Source of the DNA: Perca fluviatilis
Lineage: Eukaryota > Chordata > Actinopteri > Perciformes > Percidae
Length of the DNA: 64,000 nt
Direction: 5' to 3'
NCBI RefSeq assembly: GCF_010015445.1
Contig: NC_053120.1
Span: forward strand, 1,465,278-1,529,277
Shown: positions 44,925 to 56,537 of the stretch, one piece after another
Layout of the letters: each line of letters begins with the position of its first letter
Numbering within the stretch: position 1 is the stretch's first letter
Program-made: the position numbers and the translations under genes
The notes under the pieces: model-generated
Database searches by the model: none
What the model saw: only the letters and a program-made list of their open reading frames with translations
Told to the model about the DNA's origin: nothing

Positions 44925-45285
44925 TTTCAAGTTTTTCAAAAGTAATCCAGTTGGATTTAGGATCAAGGATTGGATAAAATCTTGAAAATGGGTTTTCAAA
45001 AGCAAAAGAGAGATTCGAACGAACTGAGATCAGATCATGCAATCCGATCTTACATTTGATCTGAATCAAACCTGCCCTTTGGGGTTTTCAAAACTTTGAA
45101 CTCGGTTTAGGATCTATTTTATACCAAAAACAGGATTATCCTGATCCCATCAGAAGGGTTGGATTCAGTTGGGATTTTTCGAACCAAATAATAATAAGAT
45201 GGATCAGGTGATCCTGGATAGCAAAAATGGGATTTCCAAAATCCGGATCAATTTGATACAGATTAAATGTTTTGAAAAACTGGGC
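44925..45285. mobile_element. MITE-like insertion with TTTTTCAAAA ends
   Basis: LINE sequence is interrupted by a segment whose ends are related by inversion (AGTTTTTCAAAAGTAATCC on the left; the right end inverted begins CAGTTTTTCAAAACATTTAA). The interior is rich in GGATCAA and GGATTT text. Boundaries are approximate. Confidence 0.5.
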
Positions 45286-45475
45286 CCTGAAGATCTGAAG
45301 ATCGCGAGAGATAGGTTAAACATGTTGGCAATGGGGAAGCAATACAAGTTGCACATAACTTTAGGAAATTGGGGTCCAGGTTGTCTAGCCCAGCTGATTT
45401 GTAAGGGTCCAGACTTTCTCAATGTGTTGTGATGTGTTGACGCTCTCAAAACATTAGCGGTCAGGATAGGGGTTG

Positions 45476-45537
45476 TTGTGTGTTGTGTCAGTGTATGTGT
45501 GTGTTTGTGTGTGTGTTGTGTGTATTTGTGTCTGTGG

Positions 45538-45571
<34 letters not shown>

Positions 45572-45657
45572 ATGTATGTGTGTCTGTCTGTGTGTGTGTG
45601 TGTCTGTGTGTGTGTGTGTCAGTGTATGTGTGTGTGTGTGTGTATTTGTGTCTGTGG

Positions 45658-45691
<34 letters not shown>

Positions 45692-45922
45692 ATGTATGTG
45701 TGTCTGTCTGTGTGTGTGTGTGTCTGTGTGTGTGTCAGTGTATGTGTGTGTGTGTGTGTGTGTATTTGTGTCTGTGGGTGTGTCAGTGTATGTGTGTGTG
45801 TGTGTGTATTTGTGTCTGTGTGTGTGTGTGTGTCAGTGTATGTGTGTCTGTGTGTGTGTGTGTGTATTTGTGTCTGTGGGTGTGTCAGTGTATGTGTGTG
45901 TGTGTGTGTATTTTGTGTCTGT

Positions 45923-45990
<68 letters not shown>
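45476..45990. repeat. (GT)n array with 120-bp higher-order duplication
   Basis: A block TATTTGTGTCTGTGGGTG, (GT)n, (TATG)5 and TCTGTCTG is present twice in a row with a spacing near 120 bp (about 45520 and 45640). Partial repeats with GTCAGTGTATG continue to 45930. Confidence 0.95.
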
Positions 45991-45994
<4 letters not shown>

Positions 45995-46009
45995 TCAGAA
46001 GCATTTTCT

Positions 46010-46362
46010 TTAAGTTAGAGTAAACTCATAACTCATTAAAAAATATTTCCTTCAATAATGAATGCCCAGTATATAGTATCTTTGTAAATGAGTTATTATT
46101 TTATGTTTGAGGCTCCAGTTCACAGAACAATTGAAAAAATACAGAAAATTACTTCTACTAGCTGTAGTCATGATGTAATTGTTACTTAGGTCCTCTCTCT
46201 GTAGATGACCCTGCATAGGGTAAGACCTCTGGGATGGATGTGGCTGTCAGATCGCCATGACAACCCTCATCAGCATCAACATGAATTCTTTATCTCATCA
46301 TCAGAGGAAACTTTGCAGATATAAGAGACAGGTGTGTGTGTGTGTGTGTCTGTGTGTCTGTG
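46010..46362. repeat. upstream module U plus short GT
   Basis: Copy of module U ending in a GT tract and GTGACTGT, the left target octamer of element H. Confidence 0.8.
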
Positions 46363-47634
46363 ACTGTTTTTTCCTACTCGCGGTTGAAAAGCAAGAAATT
46401 CCCGCGGTAGTGCAGTATACCGCAACCCCCTTAAGAGAAGTTAGAGCCGAGAATGGCAGGTGAGTGATGTCAGGATCCGTGTTGAAAGGAGTCGCAGTAG
46501 TAATGGAGAGCAGCAAAGAGAGCAAAGAGAGGGGAAGAAGAGATAGCAAAGTTGATGTAAAGTGAGTTAAAAGTGAACATTAAGACAACAAGCTAGAGCT
46601 TCTAAGACGGTGGCTTTATCTGTCGTCTATACTGCTGGTAAAGTGAATGGTTTCACCCCTGAAAAAACATTGTCTTAAACCTTAGCACAATTCAATTTAT
46701 TTTATTTTACACAGTGTTTCCATTTCAGCTCAATGTGAAAGTGTACTGTGTTTTGCTGTCATTTAGGGCCACACCGCTTTCCTCTCCTCTCTGTTGATCT
46801 ATTCCAGGGATCTTTAACAGGGGATCCGGGACCCCTAGGGGGTCCTCAGAGTCATTGCAGGGGGCCTCCAAATTAATGCAAAAAGTTTTTCAAAAATTAA
46901 AAAGTCTTAACATGAATACAACATTGTATTAGCAAATATAAATCTCCACTGATGATAAGCTTACTGGCCTATACAGTAGGTAAGGTACTCACTTAGATAT
47001 CCATCCCCAGATACACTTAATGTTTTAACATCATAACATGATTTATAGAATCAATGCCAACAATTATTAGGCTATTTTAATAGCTTAGAAGTATATCCAA
47101 AAAGGTATGTATAAAGGTTTTAGGCTGCCGGGACATTATTTTATGCACAGTTTAATATGCAACTTCATTTAATACAGTATATGTCGTAGGGGGTCCCTTG
47201 CTCCATCTCTCTTTCAGTTAAAGGGGGTCCTTGGCCTAAAAATGTCTAAGACCCCTGATCTATTCCAGACAGTTCCCAAAAATCTATTGTAAATAAAGTT
47301 TCCCTACAGTGCCAAGGGCAGACGCTTTAGCAACACAGTCCGCTAACTTGATGCTCTCTCTAATATAACCAATATCAGCTGCCTCTTTTAGGCTACAAAA
47401 CGAGCATACAGGCTGAATTTCAACCCGTGTGGTTTTGTCAGGATTAAGCTATAAGCAGAAGGGAACTCCGCTAGCTGCTAGGCTAATGTGCAACGGTAAA
47501 CACTGCAGCGTTAACGTTAATGTGTCCACGTCCTGTTCTTCTGTAACTTCCATGAGCAAAAAGTTAAAAAATTAAATAAAAAATATGCGGTGATGGCGGT
47601 GATGATGTGATATTCGGTAACCGTCCCAGCCCTG
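46363..47634. mobile_element. hAT-like element H, copy 2 (left tip lost)
   Basis: Collinear with 58949-61705. The TAGGGCTGGG tip is replaced by TTTTTTCCTACTC. The right end CGTCCCAGCCCTG is followed by AGTAACTGT. Carries its own insertion at 46805-47257. Confidence 0.72.
46805..47257. mobile_element. hAT MITE with perfect 8-bp target duplication
   Basis: ATCTATTC at 46797-46804 and 47258-47265 flank a 453-bp element with termini CAGGGATCTTTAAC and, inverted, CAGGGGTCTTAGAC. The corresponding site is uninterrupted at about 36437-36450 (H copy 1) and 60953-60966 (H copy 3). Confidence 0.9.
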
Positions 47635-47639
47635 AGTAA

Positions 47640-48031
47640 CTGTGTGTGTCTGTGTGCGTGTGTTTGTCCTTTGTGTCTCTGTGTGTCTCTGTGTGTGTCT
47701 CTGGTTCTGCCTGTCTGTGTCTGTGTGTCTGTGTGTTTGTGTGTGTGTATGTTTGTGTGTGTGTGTCAGTGTGTGTTTGTGTGTGTGCGTCTGTGTGTGT
47801 CTGTGTGTGTGTCTTTGTGTTTGTGTGTGTGTGTGTGTGTGTCTGTGTGTGTGTCTCTGTGTGTTTGTCTCTGTGTGTGTGTGTGTCTCTGTGTGTATGT
47901 GTGTTTGTGTGTGTACGTCTGTGTGTGTCTGTGTGTGTCTGTGTGTGTGTCTTTGTGTTTGTGTGTGTGTGTGTGTGTTCTGTGTGTGTGTCTCTGTGTG
48001 TTTGTCTCTCTGTGTGTATGTGTGTCTCTGT

Positions 48032-48068
<37 letters not shown>

Positions 48069-48088
48069 TGGGTGTGTGTGTGTGTGTT
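47640..48088. repeat. (GT)n microsatellite
   Basis: Interrupted GT array of about 450 bp, internally duplicated around a TGTACGTCTG / TGTGCGTCTG motif. Confidence 0.95.
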
Positions 48089-48099
48089 AAAGTAGACTG

Positions 48100-48281
48100 A
48101 CAACTCATTAAAACTGTTTCCTTCAATAATAGATGTCCAGTATATATAGTATATTTGTGATTGAGTTATTATTTTATGTTTGAGGCTCCAGTTCAAAGAG
48201 CATTTGAGAAAAAGAGAAAGAGAGAAAGAGAAAGGTGTGTGTATGTGTGTGTGTGTCTGTGTGTGTGTGTGTGTGTGTGTA

Positions 48282-48350
<69 letters not shown>

Positions 48351-48352
48351 CT
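48100..48352. repeat. truncated module U plus (GT)n
   Basis: Only the first ~110 bp of module U, then a purine-rich AGAGAAAG stretch and GT repeats (48234-48352). Confidence 0.8.
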
Positions 48353-48790
48353 TGTACTACGTATTCAGATAATTTTATTAAATTTTATTCAGATTATATT
48401 GATAGCGTTATGAGAAAAAGAGGGCCAGGTCAAAGCACATATTCATTACATTCTCTGTACTTTCTGTACTTTACTTTTAAATGCACATGACAATACACTA
48501 GAACTTGAACTTATTATGGTCTGTTTCTGCCTGTTTAGGTTAGGAATAATAGCTTTAGAGTTTCCTAAATGACTCATTAAAGGAGCTCTAGATTTAGGGG
48601 GACTGGCCCGGAGAGAGAGAGACCAACTCCACCGGAGACAGAGACGCTTCTGCTGGAGGCTGCTGCATGTCATGGTGAGTGCTGATTGGCTGATACTGTC
48701 TAACATCTAGCCAACCAGATAGGGTTGTCTCATCATGTCTATCATTCTGGGTTCAGGAACTGCTGCTTGTTGTTGGCATTGGGATCTTCT
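48352..48790. repeat. module M1, truncated copy
   Basis: Same truncated form as 16935-17345, leading into the LINE copy E2 after a short GT tract at 48797-48835. Confidence 0.8.
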
Positions 48791-48793
48791 TTT

Positions 48794-48828
<35 letters not shown>

Positions 48829-48839
48829 TGTGTCGTTGG

Positions 48840-50190
48840 CATTGGGATCTTCTTTTGGGGTCTTGGGTTGGATAGGTGGATGTATGAAAGAGTTTTTAAG
48901 TCTGTTATGATTGAAAGAATGAACTCTAAAGCCTCTGTTTGAAGGCAGAAGCTGATATTCTCTGTGCAAAACATGTGAGGAGTCATTTGAAATATTCCTG
49001 GCCAGTCTGAGCATACTATTATTGTGAGCCTCCTGAAAGCTACAGGTAGTCCTATTATCTTTGAACACATTTTAATTTGATGAAATAGCTTTGTTTTATT
49101 TTTAACTGTTAGGCTACTCAGCCAAGCAGTGCTACAATAGAGCATGATACTCTGAATTACGGAAAAATAAAAACTATTTTTTGCAGATAAATTCTACATG
49201 AGCGGTCCATGAGAGGTTTTGTGTGTCTATCATGACACCCAGATGTTTTAGAACGGGACTTGACTGATTACTGAATTGTGAATCTTCACTGGGGGCAGTT
49301 GACAATTCGGTGGTTTTCCAAAGATGATTTCCTCTGTCTTCACAGTGTTAATAATGAGAGCGTTTTAATCACTAGGGCTGGGCGTATCAATCTAAATATT
49401 GATAGTATAGATACCAAGATGAGTATTGGTATCGGATCGATACTGTCGTGATACTTTTGTTGCAGTTTCACGAGTTCATGCGAGCACAGCGTCTCTCAAT
49501 TCTGTGCGCAGTGTGCAAAACCAGCGCACCTCTCTCTCTCTCTCTCTCTCTGCCCCCTTCCCTCCCTGCTCTGCTGGAGGCGGAGAGCGGAGAGTCAGAA
49601 CAGTTATATTCATATTTATACATTGTGGCTTTTGTTTACTTATTTTGCACAACTGACTTTATTTTTCACAGATATCTGTGTGTAATGGAAGGTATTTTTG
49701 GTTGTGTTGTTGGCTTTGTTATATTTATATTTTGTTACTGTATATTATTTTATTATTTCTATACCATTACATTGTTTTATTTTGTTCTAGTTAGTAAATA
49801 AAAACATTTAGATTTGCCCGTGTTTTATCATAATCATAATCAACTAACTAAAGGCAAAATCACAAAATGATTCAATGATTGTGAGTTACAAGTAAAAAGT
49901 ATCGGAATCCGTATCGTATCGGGCGATACTAGCCCTGTATTTACTTGGTATTGGATCGATACCAAAATTCCCAGTATCGCCGCACCCCTATTAATCACAC
50001 CACTCAACTAACTAATCCACATTGCCCTGGTATAGTGTAGGGTCATCAAATTTGGTAGACACTGTCAATAGAGTGGAGTCATCTGAGTATTTTAACAGAA
50101 ACAGGTTTGGCAACCCTAATGGTGCAGTGGGAGGTATATGAAGTGAGCAACACAAGGAAGCTAATACAGCCCTGGGGTACTCCAACATTA
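48840..50190 (-). pseudogene. LINE reverse transcriptase, C-terminal part (copy E2)
   Basis: Duplicate of 17470-18250, better preserved. GVPQGCI (about 50163-50185), LKYSDDSTLLTVSTKFDD with catalytic Y-S-D-D at 50078-50089, and a C-terminal block AWLSSLTVKNKTKLFHQIK (about 49060-49125) with SHVLHREYQLLPSNRGFR (about 48935-48990). Interrupted by a hAT MITE at 49373-49990. Typical of L2/CR1/Rex-like LINEs. Confidence 0.8.
49373..49990. mobile_element. hAT MITE with 8-bp target duplication TTAATCAC
   Basis: TTAATCAC at 49365-49372 and 49991-49998. Termini are TAGGGCTGGGCG and, inverted, TAGGGGTGCGGCG. The equivalent site in copy E1 (about 18040) is uninterrupted. Interior has ATCGGATCGATACTG-type repeats at both ends. 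The 117-codon frame inside shows no domain. Confidence 0.92.
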
Positions 50191-50194
50191 GTGT

Positions 50195-50665
50195 GTCATT
50201 TAAACCTTTAAAAACTCACGTTTCTGAATGCAAGCCTTCGTCAGTGAATCAACAGTTTTCAAACAGGAAAAGACTTTCCTAATAAGCTCTCAAACCACCA
50301 ATCAGAAGCCGCCATTTAGCAGAGGCAGGTTTAGGGTTGTAGTATTATACAAAGACCACTAGATGTCCTCCTTGGCAATTAATAGAACAGAGTTTTCATG
50401 ACCACACACAAAAGTTACATACAATGCAAGCATCACTACAACACATATTCAAAATAAAGGGTATGGTTTACAGGAAAACACTAAAATCTAGTTCTTCGTT
50501 CAGGCCTGGGTATCTAGTAGCCTGCAGTTTGTCAATCCAGAAATGTTCTCTGGTTCAGTTGTTTTTGCCTGTCCCCTTAGTGACAGTGGTATATGGTCAA
50601 TCAAGTTTATAAAGATTTAAGATGACCAAGCCATAACAATAAAAGGCTTTTTATTTTTCTAAAAG
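50195..50665 (-). mobile_element. Penelope-like element 3' end inserted in LINE (copy E2)
   Basis: Stop at 50468-50470, preceded on the minus strand by FWIDKLQATRYPGLNEEL and DFSVFL: GIY-YIG Penelope-like C-terminus. Same location within the LINE as in copy E1, so the insertion came before the duplication. Confidence 0.72.
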
Positions 50666-50689
50666 AGTGCCTTGGAGATTTCCTGAGTT

Positions 50690-51110
50690 TTGCTATATAT
50701 GATTGTCCCATCCAAAGAGCACCACAAGCAAACAATTTGAGTCCTGGAAGCTCCTCTACAGACATTTAGTGTGTCATGTACTTTGACCAGATGAACCCTG
50801 TTAGTGAGAAATTAACAATACCAAAGAAGGATTAATCTGAATCTTAATCATTATTGATAAAAGTAAATCTGGTTGAATTGTATTAATTGCAGATGAAAAA
50901 TCAAGAAACAGAGCCCTGATGTGTGTTTTGGTTTGTCAAGATGTTTGGAGATGAGGTGCACCAGTGTTACCACTTCATCTTCTGTTCTATGACCTTGTTT
51001 ATATGCCAATTGAAAGGGGTCTTGTTGCTTCCATAGATATTTGTTAAGGTGATAGGAGGTGTGTGTGTCAGAATGTGTTGCTATGGTGATTTCCACAGTG
51101 AGGGAGTAAA
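50690..51110 (-). pseudogene. LINE reverse transcriptase, N-terminal RT part (copy E2)
   Basis: Minus frame 50851-51096 includes YLWKQQDPFQLAYKQGHR, TEDEVVTLVHLISKHLDKP and a damaged motif A (expected FLDFSSA-like, seen as FLIFHLQ). Continuation of the LINE interrupted by the Penelope-like insertion. Confidence 0.7.
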
Positions 51111-51570
51111 GGAGTGGATAAATATACCTCTAAAGTTTGTTCTGTAATCCAAAAACGTGGGTCCAAACGGCAAAAATATCATCACAAGAGAGATAAATGT
51201 CTGGCGAACGCATTGATTTGGTTTTATGTTTGTGGAGTCAAATATATGTGACACAGAACAGTCTTTTAATTGTTTCTATCGGCAGTTGGTATGAACAGAG
51301 CCAAAAGTTTAAGTCTGGTGGATTCCATGGTTACATGTCTGAGACCGGCACAAAATGTTCTACATGTTGACCAACCATGATGTATGAAGAGTGAAAACTG
51401 TAGGGGAAAGCAATTTGTTTGGAAAAATTTCAGAGAATCGTGCTGCAGCTCCCCCCCTCCTCCCCTCTGACTCTTAACATTCCGGCCCCATACACACACA
51501 TTTCTCAAAATTAAATTATTATTAAAATTGTATTTGTTTAGGGGCGCCAGCACTTACAGCCTCGGATTAA
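51111..51570. repeat. duplicated flank (see 19230-19575)
   Basis: 51280-51570 matches 19230-19575. 51111-51280 is specific to this copy. No gene recognised. Confidence 0.7.
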
Positions 51571-51750
51571 TGTGTGTGTGTCTCTGTGTATCTGTGTGTG
51601 TGTGTGTCTGTCTGTCTGTCTTTGTGTTTGTGTCTGTGTTTGTGAGTGTGTGTGTGTGTGTGTTGTCTGTGTGTGTGTTTGTCTGTGTCTGCATCTGCGT
51701 CTGTGTATCTGTGTGTGAGTTTGTGAGTGTGTGTGTGTGTGTGTGTGTGG
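51568..51750. repeat. (GT)n microsatellite
   Basis: Interrupted GT array with TCTG and TGAG blocks. Confidence 0.95.
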
Positions 51751-51764
51751 CGCGTGACACATGA

Positions 51765-52520
51765 ACTCTTTTGTGCTAATAACATAAACAGGCCGTTTCA
51801 GTGACACTCCCAAACACCGCAAACCACTGCAGAGAACCGCATGCAGCTTTTTTGTGCTTATGTTATTGTTATGTATTATTATTTGTGTGCACAGGGGCAG
51901 AGCTAGACGCTCAGTACAGAGGGGGTGGAGCTTCATCATGGGGCCCTCTGCTACCAAGTTATTTTAAAATTAAAACTGTTACAAAAGGGTAAAATATCTG
52001 ATGAATGCATGTTATAATGTCACTTGTTGAGCAAACAACGCCTATATGTCAAATAAAACAAAAAGAAAAGCCATATTTATTTACAAGTGTGTATTGAAGA
52101 ACAAAGAAAACAGTTTGCCAGAAAGGTTAAAATGTTTCAGCACCATGGACAGCAACAGCTGATTGACAGCGATGGTGTTGAACAGGGTAAGGGCTCAATC
52201 AGTACCACACTATATAATTCACATTGCACTATTATACTGTATATATGTTTGATAAGAAGAGCTGGATTATCACATTGTGAGATCATATGCAGTAATTAGA
52301 TTCATTTACCTAATAATCTGCAATGTGTCACTTGGCGAGGGCCCCTGCTCGTGCGTGATGCAAGATTGCGGCATTTAAGGGGCCCCTAATTGGGCCCTGA
52401 GGGGCCAAAGCATCCACGCTATCTTGCTACTGCCTGCACTGCTTGAGCAGGAAAAAAAAATAAAATATATCCGAATTTTCATCAAAAGACGGTTACAGAG
52501 AGAAGATGTTATGAAGTGTA
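51765..52520. repeat. module M2 split by an unidentified insertion
   Basis: M2 text at 51765-51865 and 52436-52515 is separated by about 570 bp that begins near CAGGGGCAGAGC (51892) and contains AGGGGCCC-type text near its right end, suggestive of a hAT-like element. Boundaries are unclear. Confidence 0.5.
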
Positions 52521-54510
52521 TGAAAAATACTTTTACTAGCTGTAGTCATGTTGTGGTTATTCTTTAGGTTACCCTCTCTTTAGTTGACTCTAGGTAGGCT
52601 GATATGTCCGGGAAGGATATCTCAACGCAGGGATGTAGCCGCCAGATCGCCATGACAACCTTCATCAGTAGCTGCTCTTTTCTGTTTTTATCAAACATGA
52701 CTTCTTTATCTCATCATCAGAGGAAACTTTGCAGCATCAGCTCTCTATCCAGTAATCAATGTCCCTTTACACGTAGTCTTCATACACCATTACTTTAAGA
52801 GATAAGAGGGGAGGGGGGTGGGGTTGTGTGTGTGTGTGTGTGCTATATCTTGCTACACATATTAGATTGTACTATGAATTCAGGTCATTTTATTGAATTT
52901 TATTCAAATTAAATTGATAGTTTTATGAGAAGAGAGGTCCAGGACAAAGGACATTTCATTGCATTGTATCTCTACTTTGTCCTTTTGAATTCACATGACA
53001 ATACACTTAGAGTTGAACTTATTATCAGCCCTTTATGCAGTAATCAATGTCCTTTACACAAGTCTAAAGCCACGGCAGCTGATGTGTATTGATACACACA
53101 TTATTCAGAGAGAAGAGAGAGAGAGGTGTCTGTGTGTGTGTAGCTGTGTGAGGCTGGGGTGTGTGTGTCTGTCTGTCTTTGTCTGTGTGTGTCTGTTTGT
53201 GTGTGTGTGTCTGTGTGTGTGTTTGTTTGTGTATGTGTGTACACATATGTGTGAGTATTTGTCTGTGTCTGTGTCTTTGTCTGTGTGTGTGTCTGTGTGT
53301 TTGTGTGCATGAACTATAAACTCTTTTGTGCTAAAACCTCTGGTTTGGTCATCGTCCTTTTCTCTGTTTGGTTGTCAGCTGTAGAGTTATAGCGAGGGGT
53401 CAGAGGCCATCTGGCCTGGGCTGCATGAGCAGAAAAATAAAACACATTTACTGAATTTACTCAAAAACTACAGAGAGAAGATGAAAAAAATACTTTTACT
53501 AGCTGTAGTCATGTTGTATTTGTTCTTTAGGTTACCCTCTCTGTAGATGTCCCTAGGTAGGCTGATATCTCCGGGAAGGATGTAGCCATCAGATTGCCAT
53601 GACACATGGAACATGACTTCTTTATCTCATCATCAACTTTTCAGCGTCAGCTATCTATGCAGTAATCAATGTTCTTTACACAAGTCTATAACCACAGAGG
53701 CTGGCGGGTCTTCATACATATATTATTCAGAGATGAGGGGGGGGGGTTTGTGTGTCTGTGTGTGTGTGTGTCTGTGTGTGTGTGTCTGTATCTTGCTAAA
53801 CAAATTAGATTGAACTACGTAATAAGGTCCTTTTATTATATTTTATCAAATTAAATTGATAGTTTTTATGAGAAGAAAGGGCCAGAACATTTCATTGCAT
53901 TCTATCTCTACTTTGTCCTTTTAAATGCACATGACAATAAACTTGAACTTGAAATTATTATCAGCTCTCTATGCAGTAATCAATGTCCTTTACACAAGTC
54001 TAAAGCCACGAGGGGCTGATGGGTCTTCCACACACATTATTCAGAGATAAGAGAGAGAGAGAGTGGGGGTTCTCTGTGTGTGTGTGTGTTGTGTGTGTTT
54101 GTCTGTGTATGTGTGTGTTGGTGTGTGTGACATATAAAGTATTTTTGTGCTAAGAAGATGAATAGGCTGTTTCATTGACACTCCCGAGCACCTCACAACC
54201 CTGCAGAGAACCGCAGAATTTTTTTATGCTCATGTGAACGCAGCCTAAAACTTGAGACTCCGTGTGACTTATACTCCCACCTCTGGTTTGTTTCATCGTC
54301 CTTTTCTCTGTTTGTTTGTCGGCTGTAGAGTTATAGCGAGGGGTCAGAGGTCATCTGACTTGCACTGCATGAGCAGGGAAAAATAAAAATACATTTAGTG
54401 AATTTACTTGAAAGACGAGCAATACGAGTTATGGAAGTGTATGAAAAAAATAATTTTACTAGCTGTAGTCATGTTGTAGTTATTCTCTGTAGATGTCCCT
54501 AGGTAGGCTG
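52520..54510. repeat. scrambled copies of modules U, M1 and M2 with GT tracts
   Basis: Order: U (52520-52810), GT, M1 fragment (52851-53035), GT (53128-53308), M2 (53310-53480), U (53480-53740), GT, M1 fragment (53790-53960), GT (54070-54130), M2 (54125-54425), U fragment to 54510. No gene body is present. Confidence 0.7.
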
Positions 54511-54514
54511 ATAT

Positions 54515-54580
54515 CTATGTGTGTGTGTGTGTGTGTGTCTGTGTGTGTGTGTGGGTTTGTGTGTGTGTGTGTGTGTGTAT
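54515..54580. repeat. (GT)n microsatellite
   Basis: Short GT tract at the start of the last receptor unit. Confidence 0.95.
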
Positions 54581-54582
54581 CT

Positions 54583-55735
54583 TGCTAACCATATTAAATT
54601 GTATTATGTATTCAGGTCATTTTCTTATATTTTATTCAAATTATATTGATAGTCTTTATGAGAAGAGAGGGCCAGGGCCAAAGCACATTTTATTGCAACT
54701 TCTCTGTACTTTTTCCTTTTAAATGCACATGACAATACACTTGAACTTGAGCTTATTATGGTCTGTTTCTGCCTGTTTAGGTTAGGAATAATTGCTTTAG
54801 AGTTTCCTAAATGACTCATTAAAGGAGCGCTCTAGATTTAGGGGACTGGCCCGGAGAGAGAGACCAACTCCACCGGAGACGGAGAGGCTTCTGCTTGAGG
54901 CTGCTGCATGTCATGGTGAGTGCTGATTGGCTGTTACTCGTCTAACATCTACCAACCAGATAGAGTTGTGGGCGGGACATGAAGTGAGACTCAGTGGTGA
55001 GTGTTGATTGGCTGTTGCTCGTCTAACATCTACCAACCAGATAGAGTTGTGGGCGGGACAGGAAGTGAGACTCTGTGGTGAGGTAAACGGGAGCAGAGGG
55101 GAGAGACTCAGAGCTGTAGCTGAGACAAAGTAGAACACCTTTTATTTCATTAACTTTATAATAAAACACAGATACAGATCATCTGCAAACTGCCAAATAT
55201 GGGACAGAGCCTTTCCTGTTGCTGCTCCACGACGGTGGAAGCTGCTGCCTTCACATATCAGATGTGCTCCCCTCCATTTCTGTTTTTATATCTGGGATAA
55301 AGACCCATTATAACTCTCTAATCTCTCAATCTGGTCTCATCATGTCTATCATTCTGGGTTTGGGAACTGCTGCTTGTTGTTGGTGTTGGGATCTAATTTT
55401 TTGGTTTTGATGTTAACATTTCAATGTTCTTTTATTCAGCACTTTGGTCAGATTAATGTGTGTTTAAAATGTGCTCTAGAAATCAACTTTACTCACTTAA
55501 AATTAATATACCGAAACATTTTACAGACTGAGAGATATGTTGCTTATAATAATTAATCAGAAATCACAATCAGAACAAGTTTTATTGTTTATTAATAATG
55601 TTTATTATATAGATGATAGATTATAGATATAGACCAAGATATTATAACAAGTTTATAACACTGACAACACTGCAAGATACAACTATTATGAATGCATTAA
55701 AGACAATTCATATTCCTTCATATATAATATACATC
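54583..55735. repeat. module M1, full copy (receptor copy 4)
   Basis: Collinear with the other full copies, with a local tandem duplication of about 80 bp near 54950-55060. Confidence 0.88.
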
Positions 55736-55842
55736 ACATAGTCTTTAGATTTAAAATAAAACTTCTGGAACACACAGACAAAATGAAACACAGATGCAAA
55801 CACATGCATCCACAACAACATCAAGAAAAGATCAACTAACCT

Positions 55843-55916
<74 letters not shown>

Positions 55917-55967
55917 TACACATATACATAACTTTATATATATATAAAATATATATATATGTATATG

Positions 55968-56005
<38 letters not shown>

Positions 56006-56025
56006 ATATATATATAAATATCATC

Positions 56026-56077
<52 letters not shown>

Positions 56078-56297
56078 ACCTACTAATACAGACGATAAGG
56101 GAACATCTGCACCCTGTCAGGATCAAAAGTTACTTTCTAACATTCAATCTTATTTTATGTTATTATAATAATAATTATTGTTTTTTTTTGTCTTATTTCT
56201 CATCATTTCTGTTTGGTGTTTCTGTAATCTCTCTCTCTGTCTTTTGTGTTCTAGTTTAAATGTTTTCTCTGCATGAATGTGTCCCATCCCTTGTTTT
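55736..56297. repeat. AT-rich 3' flank with long (TA)n
   Basis: (TA)n and TATATATG variants at about 55846-56073, the longest of the three homologous TA tracts. Ile/Tyr frames here are repeat translations. Confidence 0.95.
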
Positions 56298-56511
56298 AAA
56301 GCCAGTGTATACCAGGCTGTATTAAAGCCAGTGTATACCAGGCTGTATTAAAGCCAGTGTATACCAGGCTGTATTAAAGCCAGTGTATACCAGGCTGTAT
56401 TAAAGCCAGTGTATACCAGGCTGTATTAAAGCCAGTGTATACCAGGCTGTATTAAAGCCAGTGTATACCAGGCTGTATTAAAGCCAGTGTATACCAGGCT
56501 GTATTAAAGCC
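56298..56511. repeat. 26-bp minisatellite, 8 units (receptor copy 4)
   Basis: Eight near-identical units ending about 25 bp from the receptor stop codon. Confidence 0.96.
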
Positions 56512-56537
56512 AATGATGAAATGATCATATATGCATA

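Larger units (their letters stand above)
42945..45430 (-). mobile_element. L2/CR1-like LINE, RT and 3' region (unit 3)
   Basis: Longest copy of the minus-strand LINE that lies upstream of receptor copies 2-4. The RT frame (44197-44508) contains SLYINDVALAAGNSQIHLYA with YADD catalytic residues at 44434-44445. A downstream frame (43970-44224) has GVWLDSSLSFQKHMKYL. A PILYFSDVIYIQ stretch near 44050 is the C-terminal RT region. The 3' end matches 25338 and 58115. Interrupted by a Tc1-like element (43503-44029) and a MITE (about 44925-45285). Confidence 0.85.

Noticed and set aside
49448..49801. 117-codon hydrophobic frame
   Set aside because: Lies wholly inside the hAT MITE at 49373-49990 and includes a CT microsatellite; composition only.
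55708..56076. Ile/Tyr-rich 122-codon frame
   Set aside because: Translation of a (TA)n tract.
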